From CAZWRN01 sp964446685 (lineage in GTDB: Bacteria; Patescibacteriota; Microgenomatia; Daviesbacterales; UBA10151): a DNA stretch of 64,000 bases. The notes beneath the pieces are model-generated. The model was given only the letters and a program-made list of their open reading frames with translations, was not told where the DNA came from and did not search any database. Location of the stretch: positions 1 to 64,000 of the forward strand of contig CAYUPO010000004.1 of NCBI GenBank assembly GCA_964446685.1. The letters run 5' to 3'. Positions within the stretch are counted from its first letter, which is position 1, and each line of letters starts with the position of its first letter. This document shows, in pieces, positions 8,438 through 16,637 of this stretch. Position numbers and translations under genes: made by a program.

Positions 8438-10318
8438 TTATTTCCCCCAAAGATTTAATCCTTTGGTAATCTCATCTAATTCACTCTTTTTACCAAACAA
8501 TCCTATCCCCAGATAGTCCAGATACTCACTATCCTGCTCAGACAACATCTTCCCCAGTTTTTTATCATCTGTTGTTTCAATCATATCTTTGGTAAATGTA
8601 ATAAAAAGTGTTCCCTCTTTTTGAGCACTCTTTGTTAGTTCTTTAATCTGAGATTTTGTTGCTGATAACACCACTATCGGAAACTGAGAATTACGTGGCA
8701 GCTTTTGACCATCTTTTGTTTCAAAATAAACTCCGGTATCAAAAGAATCAGGCATTTTATTACCCAAAAATGCCCCCATATGAGACAAAGCATTTAATAA
8801 TTTCCATTCTCCCAGCTCTTTTTCAACTACAATAACCATTTTTTTGTCAAAATTCTGCTTGTCCGCTGAAGTTTTTACGGAAGCGGATCGCATCGTCGGG
8901 AAAATAACAGTTTCCCGGATTGGTCTGTCCATTAACATCGCAAAAAGCCGCTCAGATACTCCAAATCCGGTATTTGGTGGCATACCGTATTCCATAGCTT
9001 CTACATAATCTTCATCCATCATCTGAGCCTCATCGTCCCCAGCAGCCCGTAATTTCATCTGTTCTTCAAATCTTGCCCGCTGATCCAGCGGATCATTTAA
9101 CTCAGAAAAACCTTTACCAAGCTCTGATCCCATCGCCAAAACCTGCATTCGTTGAACCAAATTGGTTTTTTCCGGGATTCTTTTGGCCAATGGTTCAACT
9201 TCAACCGGATATTCAGTTACAAACATCGGCTGTATCAGATTTGGCCTGATTGTTTTCTTATATATATAGTCCAGCAATCTGCCTTTTCCTAAATTTGGTT
9301 CAACAGCTACATGTAATTTATTCGCCAACTGATATAGATCCTCCACTGACATTTTCTCAATATCGACACCCCAGCTTTCATTTAACAGTTCGGTATAAGA
9401 TTTTTTAGGCCACTCTCCTGACCAGTCTATTGTTTGTCCCTGCCAGGTCGTTTCGAGTTTACCAAATAATGTTTGAATCACTTTCTGATACATCTCCTGG
9501 ATCATCTTCATCAGGTCATTGTAGTCAGCATAGGCCCAATAAAATTCAATCTGGGTATAATCCTGCAGGTGTTCTGCATCTATCCCTTCATTCCGGAAAA
9601 TCCGGCCAATTTCAAACACTTTCTCATATCCACCCACCAGTAGTCTTTTCAAAGGCAGTTCGAGTGAAATTCTTAAATAAAGATCGATATCCAAAGCATT
9701 GTGATGAGTAATAAATGGTCTGGCATCTGCTCCTCCAGGGACACTTTCCAGAATTGGCATTTCCACTTCCAAAAATCCTCTGTCTAACATAAACTGACGG
9801 ATGGTCGACCAAAAAAGTGATTTTTTACGAAATAAATCTTTAATTTCAGGATTAAGAAGTAAATCCAGATATCTTTTTCGAAGACGTTCTTCTGTATCTT
9901 TTAAGCCATACCAATCAGATGGCAGTGGTAACAAAGATTTAGCTAGTAGTTTAAATGAGGAAACCCGAACAGTAATTTCACCTGCCTGGGTCTTAAAAAC
10001 TTCGCCAGAAGCTTCCAGAAAATCACCAATATCTAAATTCGGCAAAAAATCAAATTGCTGAGCCAAAGCATCCTGCTGGAAAAATAACTGCATTTTGCCT
10101 GATTCATCTTCCAGATCAGCAAAAGCAATCTTGCCATGTGGCCTAAGTGACCGGATCCGGCCAGCCACAGATACTTTTTTCTCTAAAGAATCCCGTGCTG
10201 AAGCCACCGTCATTCTGGCTTGTCCAGAATCTAAAACAGCCGGATAAGGATCCACCTGCAAGGCTTTAATATTATTTAACTTTTTTATTCTGTCTTGTCT
10301 TAATTGATCGAGGGCCAT
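8438..10318 (-). CDS. lysS: lysyl-tRNA synthetase (class II) with extra C-terminal domain
   Basis: Charges tRNA-Lys. It has an N-terminal OB-fold anticodon-binding domain (VAGRIRSLRPHGKIAFADLED), class II motif 2 (FEIGRIFRNEGIDAEHLQDY) and motif 3 (GFGVSERLFAMLMDRPIRE). Bacterial LysRS normally ends about here, near 500 residues; this one continues about 145 residues to 626. The tail contains KMVIVVEKELGEWKLLNALSHMG and PIVVLSATKSQIKEL, which resembles the DUF2000/peptidyl-tRNA hydrolase 2-like fold. The ATG at 10318 is preferred over one 12 codons upstream because it opens the conserved MALDQLRQDRIKKL region. Bases 10209-10234 inside the gene are a copy of a dispersed repeat. Confidence 0.93.
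   Translation of the reverse strand: MALDQLRQDRIKKLNNIKALQVDPYPAVLDSGQARMTVASARDSLEKKVSVAGRIRSLRPHGKIAFADLEDESGKMQLFFQQDALAQQFDFLPNLDIGDFLEASGEVFKTQAGEITVRVSSFKLLAKSLLPLPSDWYGLKDTEERLRKRYLDLLLNPEIKDLFRKKSLFWSTIRQFMLDRGFLEVEMPILESVPGGADARPFITHHNALDIDLYLRISLELPLKRLLVGGYEKVFEIGRIFRNEGIDAEHLQDYTQIEFYWAYADYNDLMKMIQEMYQKVIQTLFGKLETTWQGQTIDWSGEWPKKSYTELLNESWGVDIEKMSVEDLYQLANKLHVAVEPNLGKGRLLDYIYKKTIRPNLIQPMFVTEYPVEVEPLAKRIPEKTNLVQRMQVLAMGSELGKGFSELNDPLDQRARFEEQMKLRAAGDDEAQMMDEDYVEAMEYGMPPNTGFGVSERLFAMLMDRPIRETVIFPTMRSASVKTSADKQNFDKKMVIVVEKELGEWKLLNALSHMGAFLGNKMPDSFDTGVYFETKDGQKLPRNSQFPIVVLSATKSQIKELTKSAQKEGTLFITFTKDMIETTDDKKLGKMLSEQDSEYLDYLGIGLFGKKSELDEITKGLNLWGK
10209..10234. repeat. dispersed TCATTCTGG repeat inside lysS
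   Basis: A 26-base segment identical to 20246-20271, with a 23-base identity to the complement near 54412-54434. In lysS it encodes LDSGQARMT just before the OB fold. It is palindromic (ATTCTGG...CCAGAAT). Confidence 0.75.
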
Positions 10319-10319
10319 A

Positions 10320-10470
10320 ATGTTAAATTCCAAATCTAAAATAACAAATTTCAAACAATACTAAAATTCAAATAACGAAAATCAAAAATATAGTTTGGTC
10401 ATTATATTTTGTTAATTTGAATTTGTTTGTTATTTGGTGCTTGTTATTTGTTATTTCTTCTCAAGTATAC
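10320..10470. repeat. AT-rich inverted-repeat island upstream of lysS
   Basis: AATAACAAATTTCAAAC-type sequence on the left and GTTAATTTGAATTTGTTTG with TTGTTATTTG repeats on the right form an imperfect inverted repeat. The rest of the 10355-10614 gap holds only the region ahead of the next plus-strand gene. Confidence 0.45.
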
Positions 10471-10614
10471 TTGGTTTGAGGCTGGATTAAAAGGCAATAA
10501 AGGTGTGTTTTAATCTGATAACCAGTCAAATTAAGGCTTTGCTTTGTACTACCAGATTTTACCTAATATTGCCAAATAGTTCCAAATAAAATAATTTGAT
10601 GTATAATCCCCACG

Positions 10615-11133
10615 ATGGAACTAGTTACATCTGAGAGAACAAGTAAAAGTTTTTTACTCACTCCGAATGGATTGTATTACAATGCACACTTAAATCCAGA
10701 AGTTTTGCAAAGACTTGGTTATTCTACTCAAACAATTGATACAAATCATCCTAATCCACTATCTCCAACGATATCTGCTGTGAAACACATTTTGTTCGCA
10801 AATACGGCTACTAATCCAACACTTTTTGGCTCAAAAAACCCAACTGAGCTGCAAGTCCTCTGGGGATCAGCCTTTCTTTTAGGTGTCAGGCCTGATGGGA
10901 AAATAGTTGAATCTTATATAGAAGAGGCTGAAGAAATGGTTGGATTGGTACGGGATGGATGGTTAGTAACTACCATCGCAGGTGAAAAAGGAGCTACTGT
11001 ACTGGAAACAACGATTGAACCTTCTTTAAAAATATTTAAACAATCCGTTCCACCTGGAACGCTTAGAATGGGCCAAAAAAACATACCACCAACCTACTGG
11101 GAACTATACCGAAGATACACAACACCCCGCTAA
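10615..11133 (+). CDS. hypothetical protein, 172 aa
   Basis: Not recognised. Soluble, no signal or membrane segment. It has a central hydrophobic stretch (LQVLWGSAFLLGVRPDGKIV, about residues 81-100) and a C-terminus rich in Pro, Tyr and Arg (PPTYWELYRRY). Codon use resembles the neighbours and the frame is clean, so it is probably a real gene. It stands alone on the plus strand just before the assembly gap, so a downstream partner could be hidden in the gap. Confidence 0.65.
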   Translation: MELVTSERTSKSFLLTPNGLYYNAHLNPEVLQRLGYSTQTIDTNHPNPLSPTISAVKHILFANTATNPTLFGSKNPTELQVLWGSAFLLGVRPDGKIVESYIEEAEEMVGLVRDGWLVTTIAGEKGATVLETTIEPSLKIFKQSVPPGTLRMGQKNIPPTYWELYRRYTTPR

Positions 11134-11165
11134 ACCCCAAACATAGCATTCAGCCTCATTTTCTG

Positions 11166-11265
11166 NNNNNNNNNNNNNNNNNNNNNNNNNNNNNNNNNNN
11201 NNNNNNNNNNNNNNNNNNNNNNNNNNNNNNNNNNNNNNNNNNNNNNNNNNNNNNNNNNNNNNNNN
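11166..11265. other. assembly gap (100 N)
   Basis: Exactly 100 N, the usual scaffold gap placeholder, so its true length is unknown. The sequence on either side (11134-11165 and 11266-11451) shows no gene that I can support. Confidence 0.99.
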
Positions 11266-11451
11266 TCGACTCCCGTACGCGGTACAATGCAGCAGATTCT
11301 CATCACATATATAACAAACCAAAATCAGTGACCCGGAGCACCCAATCAGTCCTTTTATCAAAACCTACAGGTTAAATTTTATTTTTGCAACTTAGGTGTC
11401 AGCGATTATACTTTTAGCAAAAGCTAAAGTCCTATAAATTACTTCTATATC

Positions 11452-11481
11452 TTGACAAGTCATCTGTTATTATGTTTATCT
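11452..11481 (+). promoter_or_regulatory. promoter of the beta-helix protein gene
   Basis: TTGACA at 11452-11457, then TTATCT at 11476-11481 after an 18-base spacer. The ATG is 19 bases further, so the leader would be about 12 bases. Confidence 0.4.
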
Positions 11482-11500
11482 ATCATTACAAATTTAAAAC

Positions 11501-13504
11501 ATGTTAACCAAACTTTTCCGGCCAAATCTCTCAAAAAACCTCTCCTTTCTGACTATTTTAATGTTTATTCCGGCTTTCTTGGTTACATACTTCCTGCTAA
11601 ATGCACCTTCAACCGTCAACGCTCAAACCGTTCAACCTTGGGACGGAGTACCAGATCTACCAGTAAATTATGCTCAGGATGCTAAAAGCTGGTGGAACGA
11701 ACATCCTTTTAATCAAGAATCACCAAACTACCGACCCGAGATCAGCTCACCTGCCAATCAGGTAAATGTCCTAACAGAATACAATGGGGATATTCAATCG
11801 GCCATAAACGCACTTCCTGCAACAGGCGGAACATTAGTTTTCCCTGAAGGAGTATATACCGGAACTTTTAGTTTAATTGATCGGGACAATATTCATTTTA
11901 TTGGCCAGGGTAATGTGGTTATCAATCTAACAGCTGAGGGAGTTATAGCAGGCTGCCAGATGTCAACCGTATATTCAGATATTAGCGGACAGGTTGCAGT
12001 CAAAAATCCAACAGCTATTGAATGTGTCACAACAGGCAGAACCAAAAATATTTACTTTAAAAACCTCACTTTTGATGGTATGAATACCCAGCTGCAGGCG
12101 ATGTCATTATCTGCCTCAAAAAATATTGTTTTTGATACTGTCACTTTCCAAAATTTTGTTGATCCTAAAGCCTCGCATCGTGGATTAGTTTCAGGCAACG
12201 CTGTGCTAGATAATATTTGGTTTAGAAATGTGCGCTTTGCCGGCAAAGAAAGATACGCTCTATATCTGGATGGATTACATGGTGGAGGCGTTATCAACTC
12301 TCAGATAGATGGTCCATTTGGTTCAGGTGGATTACTTTTTCTGACAAATGATGATCTATCCAGAGACTACAACAACAACGGATATTTAGAAATGGATGAG
12401 CTTAGAACTGCCAACCATGTTGCAGTAGCCTACAACACCTTCACGGGCTATTTATACAACGGCATCTCAATCATGGGCCGGGATTCACTGGTCTACAAAA
12501 ATACTGCTCAAGCAGCAATTGGGAATTCATTTGTCACTATTGAATCCAAAAGTTCACATGTTGATAAAAAACTTGTTTACAATTATTTCGGAAATATAGT
12601 CTCAGAAAACAAAATCAAAGGAGTTAGATACTTCACCCAGATATTTGCTTCTCCAACATGCCCTCTTCTTACCAACTGTGCTCTACAGGGAAAATATTTT
12701 GTAACAAACAATAATATTGAAACATCTTTAAACTTCTCAAAATTGGTCAATGAATCAATAAGTCAGTTTGGCACAATAACCGGCCCAAATGTAGTAGCAG
12801 ACAACTGTATAGGAGATCCATTTTGTGTCTCCACACCAGCAGCATCTGTCACACCCACACCAACTCCTACCCCAACTCCTGAACCTACAACAACCCCTAC
12901 TCCAACTCCGGAAGAATCACCATCCCCACTACCATCAACAATTCCTACGCCGACACCAGAACCATCAGTTATGCCTACTTTTACCCCCACACCAGTTCCG
13001 ACCCCTGTTCCTACACCCATCCCGACTCCTACACCAACACCTCTACCTCAAGTCCCCAATCTTATTTTAAATGGCTCATTCGAGCTAGGAGGAACTCCCT
13101 GGGGTCTAAATAAAACCGTAATTGATAATACAGTATCGCAGTCAGGCAGTAGCAGTTTGCTTATTAATGGGGCAACAGATACTTATACCAGACAGGATTT
13201 AGTATTAAAACCATCGACTCAGTACAGTATGTCCTACTGGGCAAAAACTCAAAATGCATCTGCTAAAGGGATAACTATGCGGATGGTCCAACTACAACCA
13301 ACAACCAAAATACTGATCATGGGAAATTATATCAATGGAAACACTGACTGGACCTACAAAACATTAAATTTCACTACACCATCAAACTATATAAGTGGCC
13401 GGGTAGATGTAATATTTACGCTTAACAATCTGGAAAAAGCCTGGATTGACAACATCACACTTTGTGAAGGCCCAATCAGCTGCCTCAATCCACTGAGTAT
13501 TTAA
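11501..13504 (+). CDS. secreted right-handed beta-helix protein with Pro/Thr linker and C-terminal carbohydrate-binding-like domain
   Basis: A 667 aa exported protein. The signal peptide spans residues 1 to about 41 (hydrophobic FLTILMFIPAFLVTYFLL, cleavage near VNA). Residues ~85-425 read as a pectate-lyase-type parallel beta-helix: DIQSAINALPATGGTLVFPEG followed by repeated short turns with Asn ladders. A PTPTP linker of about 75 residues follows, then a ~150-residue beta-sandwich starting LILNGSFELGGTPW, like CBM4/9-type domains. It probably binds or cuts a surface polysaccharide, but no catalytic residues can be assigned. A membrane anchor other than the signal is absent. Confidence 0.85.
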   Translation: MLTKLFRPNLSKNLSFLTILMFIPAFLVTYFLLNAPSTVNAQTVQPWDGVPDLPVNYAQDAKSWWNEHPFNQESPNYRPEISSPANQVNVLTEYNGDIQSAINALPATGGTLVFPEGVYTGTFSLIDRDNIHFIGQGNVVINLTAEGVIAGCQMSTVYSDISGQVAVKNPTAIECVTTGRTKNIYFKNLTFDGMNTQLQAMSLSASKNIVFDTVTFQNFVDPKASHRGLVSGNAVLDNIWFRNVRFAGKERYALYLDGLHGGGVINSQIDGPFGSGGLLFLTNDDLSRDYNNNGYLEMDELRTANHVAVAYNTFTGYLYNGISIMGRDSLVYKNTAQAAIGNSFVTIESKSSHVDKKLVYNYFGNIVSENKIKGVRYFTQIFASPTCPLLTNCALQGKYFVTNNNIETSLNFSKLVNESISQFGTITGPNVVADNCIGDPFCVSTPAASVTPTPTPTPTPEPTTTPTPTPEESPSPLPSTIPTPTPEPSVMPTFTPTPVPTPVPTPIPTPTPTPLPQVPNLILNGSFELGGTPWGLNKTVIDNTVSQSGSSSLLINGATDTYTRQDLVLKPSTQYSMSYWAKTQNASAKGITMRMVQLQPTTKILIMGNYINGNTDWTYKTLNFTTPSNYISGRVDVIFTLNNLEKAWIDNITLCEGPISCLNPLSI

Positions 13505-13655
13505 CATTTCATAAAACATTTTATTCAACCTTAATCACTGCTAAAATTTAGCCTATTTCGTGTTCGTATAGTGATCAAGAGCACAGCTTCTTATTTCGTA
13601 AAGAGAAAGCAATCTTCATTGAGAAATAAAGTTTCAAAAACCAATTAACTATAGG

Positions 13656-13684
13656 TTGACAAATATTGAGGTCTTGTTTATAAT
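13656..13684 (+). promoter_or_regulatory. perfect-consensus sigma-70 promoter of the HTH gene
   Basis: TTGACA (13656-13661), a 17-base spacer, TATAAT (13679-13684): both hexamers and spacing are ideal. The ATG at 13697 gives a leader of about 5 bases. Confidence 0.8.
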
Positions 13685-13696
13685 CATAAAAATAAT

Positions 13697-14218
13697 ATGA
13701 GTACACCTGAAGAATCAAAGAAAACTTCCAAAGTATTAAGCAATTTCACAATAGAAGCTATGTGTAAAATGTATGATCGACAAGTTACAGACTCGTCTCC
13801 ATGGATGGTAGTTGCAGGAGCCACAAATAATGGTGAATATCTCGTGGAAAGAAAGATAAGCAAAGAAGAAGCTCAAGCTTTGAAGGCCCAACTAAATGAA
13901 TTATTCCCAATCCCTGCTAAAGCTGAAGATAAAACAGAAGTAGAGGCAGCAGAAAAAACGGATCCCAAACCGCAAACTTTTGGTTCAAGATTGAAAGAAT
14001 TAAGAAAAGGCCTAGTTCCGCCAGCATCACAAGAAGATATTGCACGAATAGCTGGTTTAAGTCTGGCTCATTATCAAAAAATAGAACAGGAGAAAGGTCG
14101 CCCAAGTATAAAAGCCTTAGTTTCAATTGCTGGAGCTGTCGGTCTAGAAGGTCAAAACATAAGATCATTTATATTGTCTTATCCTTTTAAGCCAAGGGTT
14201 CCTCGTAATAACTCCTAA
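13697..14218 (+). CDS. XRE-type helix-turn-helix protein
   Basis: A 173 aa putative DNA-binding protein. The C-terminal third carries an XRE/Cro-like HTH (about residues 97-160: LKELRKGLVPPASQEDIARI, then SLAHYQKIEQEKGRPSIKAL). The N-terminal ~75 residues form a small domain of unknown type, joined by an acidic, Lys/Glu-rich linker. It is driven by the strongest promoter in the window, so the protein may be abundant or self-repressed. No operator is obvious. It lies alone between the beta-helix gene and the RelA-like gene. Confidence 0.75.
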   Translation: MSTPEESKKTSKVLSNFTIEAMCKMYDRQVTDSSPWMVVAGATNNGEYLVERKISKEEAQALKAQLNELFPIPAKAEDKTEVEAAEKTDPKPQTFGSRLKELRKGLVPPASQEDIARIAGLSLAHYQKIEQEKGRPSIKALVSIAGAVGLEGQNIRSFILSYPFKPRVPRNNS

Positions 14219-14258
14219 AGTTAATCCTGTAAACGGCACAATCATTAAACCCTATAGT

Positions 14259-14287
14259 TTGAAACTTTTGTCTTTTTTTGTTAAAAT
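14259..14287 (+). promoter_or_regulatory. leaderless promoter of the RelA/SpoT-like gene
   Basis: TTGAAA (14259-14264), 17 bases, TAAAAT (14282-14287), then 7 bases to the ATG at 14295. An in-frame TTG at 14259 is the -35 box itself. Confidence 0.65.
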
Positions 14288-14294
14288 TCACATT

Positions 14295-14822
14295 ATGAAC
14301 GAGTTTTATATTCCAACTGCACGAGAGCAGTTAAGTATTCCCCGAAAAGACCTGATTCAGGTAACCCACTCTCTGGCAAGAAGAGTTCGTTCCCTAGTTC
14401 AAAAAGAAGGAATTGCATACTCTGATTCAAAATCCAGAACAAAATCAGAAAAAAGGATAATAGATAAAATTAACGCTAGAGGGGGTAGAGCTCTACTCGA
14501 TATTCACGGACTATTATTTGTAATGGAAGAACAAGGATTTGATCCAGTTTACTTTCTACTTAGAGACGAGTATCCTACGCCAGATTTGTTTCCATCTGGA
14601 GTAGATACCTTAAGAGACCACAGAGATCCAAATGTACGGAGGGCATATAACTCAGCGAGTGATGATAATTTCCACCCAATGGTTTTCAATATTCTAATCC
14701 CAAATGGAGCGAGGATAGCTGAAGTGCAACTTATGACTCCTGAAACATATAGAATAGGACAAGAAACAAGGGTTCAATACGTGATGACTCAAAAATATTT
14801 AGGCGTTAGAAATACTCATTAA
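14295..14822 (+). CDS. possible small RelA/SpoT-like nucleotidyltransferase domain protein
   Basis: A 175 aa protein without signal peptide. The segment SRTKSEKRIIDKINARGG, then ALLDIHGLLFVM, then DNFHPMVFNILIPNG and ARIAEVQLMTPETYRIG follows the order of the RelA/SpoT synthetase core (SRxK..S..K, the D-x-x-G strand, the YxSLH-like turn, and the E-x-Q-I-R-T strand). The match is one of pattern and not identity: the Tyr-x-Ser-Leu-His turn is changed to FHPMVF. It could make or sense an alarmone, or simply share the fold. If right it is a small alarmone synthetase-like protein. Confidence 0.45.
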   Translation: MNEFYIPTAREQLSIPRKDLIQVTHSLARRVRSLVQKEGIAYSDSKSRTKSEKRIIDKINARGGRALLDIHGLLFVMEEQGFDPVYFLLRDEYPTPDLFPSGVDTLRDHRDPNVRRAYNSASDDNFHPMVFNILIPNGARIAEVQLMTPETYRIGQETRVQYVMTQKYLGVRNTH

Positions 14823-14913
14823 TCACTTTAGAATAAAAACCACTATTTGTTAAAATTATAAAGAATTACTTCTGCGTGATTTTAATAGTCTTTTCAAAAA
14901 CAAAAGAATAGAG

Positions 14914-15345
14914 CTAGAGCTTAATTTTATACTTCTTGAGGTATTTTTTTCCGGTTACTGAAGTATAAGACACCTCGAGTCTGGCGTCTTTGATGCCACT
15001 ATGATACCGACAAACATTGTTTGAACAAGTGGCAAATAAAAGCTCAGATTTATCGTTAGTTTGACCATTCAAAGTCACCCCACCCATAGCCCCTTCTTGT
15101 TGTCCATCATGACTATAAATCAACTGATACGACACATTGGCAGCGTTTTGCAAATTAGAAAAATTGACTATGACTGCTCTCCTGTCAGGTCTCACTTTAG
15201 GAGAAACACCAATAGTAGCTCCACTAATTTTACCTGAAGTTTGTTTAGGTGCAGATTTACCAGCTTGTGGCAAAACTTTAGCCTCTACCATCGAAGGTAA
15301 TAAAAGTGTTACTAAAAATAATCCTAAACAAATTAACTTTTTCAT
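14914..15345 (-). CDS. secreted hypothetical protein, 143 aa
   Basis: Not recognised. Starting at the ATG 15345 it has a clean signal peptide (MKKLICLGLFLVTLLLPSMV, cleavage near VEA). The mature ~120 residues are predicted beta-rich with a Cys pair (CSNNVC), a GxxxGGVTLNG turn and a basic C-terminus. It is likely periplasmic or surface-exposed. It lies head to head with the next gene, whose start is only about 57 bases away. Confidence 0.65.
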   Translation of the reverse strand: MKKLICLGLFLVTLLLPSMVEAKVLPQAGKSAPKQTSGKISGATIGVSPKVRPDRRAVIVNFSNLQNAANVSYQLIYSHDGQQEGAMGGVTLNGQTNDKSELLFATCSNNVCRYHSGIKDARLEVSYTSVTGKKYLKKYKIKL

Positions 15346-15386
15346 ATGTTTTCTTACTTCCAAACTCCCACCTCCAAATAATACCA

Positions 15387-15395
15387 TGTTATACT
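15387..15395 (+). promoter_or_regulatory. extended -10 promoter, leaderless GTG gene
   Basis: TG-T-TATACT (15387-15395) followed by 6 bases and then GTG at 15402. This decides the start of the next gene against an upstream in-frame ATG that overlaps the divergent gene. Confidence 0.55.
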
Positions 15396-15401
15396 AATCT
15401 C

Positions 15402-16013
15402 GTGTATAAAAACGTTTTGATTGGTCTAGTAGCCTTTACCCTCATCCTAGGAGGTTTATGGTGGTTTTGGCCTCATCAAAAGATCTCAACCGGATTAAAT
15501 AACCCCCTCGCAAAAAAAGAGGTTACTCCTTCTGAAACATCAATTGAATATACTGACCCAGTTGGCTTTAGTTTTCTGTATCCGGATAATTTATCTATCA
15601 CCAACAATTTAACCAGTGAAACTCCCGACCCTGAAGCCTATGCCGATTTACAAATTTTCTCAAAAGATGTCAGCGGTAGCCTGACTTTAAAAATAGTGGA
15701 TAGTAATTACAAATCAGTTGATGAATGGAGAAAGGAAAATAGTATACCAGAATCAAATAAATCACTTGAAAAAAAATTAGGAGAAATGTCCGCATTTGAA
15801 ATAAAAACAGCTGACCGGGTGACTCTGATTGCAATCGATCAGGGAATTCTTTTTACTGTCGAATCCCCTCTCATCGAGCAAGCTTTTTGGACGCCAGTAT
15901 ATGAAGATTTAATAACAAACTTTACTTTTTCTACACCTGAAACAGTAGCCACTTCAGGGAATACAAATTCTGACTCAGAAGTCATTTTCGAAGGCGAAGA
16001 AGTAGTTGAGTAA
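15402..16013 (+). CDS. membrane-anchored PsbP-like protein
   Basis: A 203 aa protein beginning at a GTG (VYKNVLIGLVAFTLILGG), which gives an N-terminal anchor helix. The outer domain starts IEYTDPVGFSFLYPDNLSI and contains VDSNYKSVDEWRKEN and ITNFTFSTP, the pattern of the PsbP/DUF1795-like fold found in many bacterial lipoproteins. No lipobox Cys is seen. The function of such domains outside photosystems is unknown. The C-terminus is acidic. The start follows the promoter position. Confidence 0.6.
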   Translation: MYKNVLIGLVAFTLILGGLWWFWPHQKISTGLNNPLAKKEVTPSETSIEYTDPVGFSFLYPDNLSITNNLTSETPDPEAYADLQIFSKDVSGSLTLKIVDSNYKSVDEWRKENSIPESNKSLEKKLGEMSAFEIKTADRVTLIAIDQGILFTVESPLIEQAFWTPVYEDLITNFTFSTPETVATSGNTNSDSEVIFEGEEVVE

Positions 16014-16048
16014 GCCCTACCCTCTAAAAGTCGTATTTCTTGACAAAA

Positions 16049-16065
16049 AGGCGTAAAATACGCCT
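16049..16065. promoter_or_regulatory. 7-bp inverted repeat directly before the M41-like gene
   Basis: AGGCGTA-aaa-TACGCCT ends 2 bases before the ATG at 16068. A TTGACA lies at 16040-16045. It could be an operator, or a hairpin hiding the start. On the minus strand it is followed by TTTTT, so it could also act as a weak terminator there. Confidence 0.4.
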
Positions 16066-16067
16066 AA

Positions 16068-16637
16068 ATGATTAACAAAGAAATAATTCAGCCTAAACAA
16101 ATCGAAAAAGCACCAATCTATATTTTTAAAACTCCTGAAGCACAACAATGGGATCCACTGCTACAAAGATTTGTTAGGAGTGCCATAGTAAATAATTTAC
16201 CACTTGATATGACAAGATTACAAAAAGACCAGAATTATAGAAAAAGATTTAGAAGGATGGCTTTAACAGGAGCACACGAAGCCGGTCATATGCGAGGAGC
16301 CAGACAAGTAGCAGAATTGACTGGAGCAAAAGTATTTGAAAACGGCAATGGGATTACCACTTTCCGTATGAGATCAGTTTCTTTAGAACAATTTGTCAGA
16401 GATATAAATTATATTGGATTTTTAGGTAAAGCAACTGAAGAGGCCTTAGGAGAAACACCACATGGGCATGGTTTCGACATGAAACAAAACGATATGTATG
16501 CCGATTATTATGCCAAAAAAACTGGATCTTCCGGATCAGCAATACAAAGTGAAGCTTCAAGAATGGCATCCAGTGAAACAAGATCAAATTTAGATTCTAT
16601 AGTTGATGAAGGTGTCCAACTTGCCTTAGCTGCTTAA
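16068..16637 (+). CDS. stand-alone FtsH-type (M41-like) zinc peptidase domain
   Basis: A 189 aa protein with a gluzincin-type site: ALTGAHEAGHMRGARQV has HEAGH as in FtsH. It is followed by FLGKATEEALGE and QNDMYADYYAKKTG, which correspond in order to FtsH GGRxAEE and the NDxxxAT segment that supplies the third zinc ligand (Asp). There is no AAA ATPase domain and no membrane helix, so it would be an ATP-independent or partner-dependent protease, or a regulator. The ~65 N-terminal residues are unassigned. It converges with the pseudopilin gene, with a 4-base overlap at the stops. Confidence 0.65.
   Translation: MINKEIIQPKQIEKAPIYIFKTPEAQQWDPLLQRFVRSAIVNNLPLDMTRLQKDQNYRKRFRRMALTGAHEAGHMRGARQVAELTGAKVFENGNGITTFRMRSVSLEQFVRDINYIGFLGKATEEALGETPHGHGFDMKQNDMYADYYAKKTGSSGSAIQSEASRMASSETRSNLDSIVDEGVQLALAA

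Noticed and set aside
11104..11361. Minus-strand 85-codon frame across the N gap
   Set aside because: It depends on the run of N and overlaps the end of the 172 aa gene; no support.
12763..13070. Gly/Val-rich or Pro/Gln-rich frames opposite and beside the beta-helix linker
   Set aside because: These are mirror readings of the Pro/Thr repeat linker of the 11501-13504 gene.
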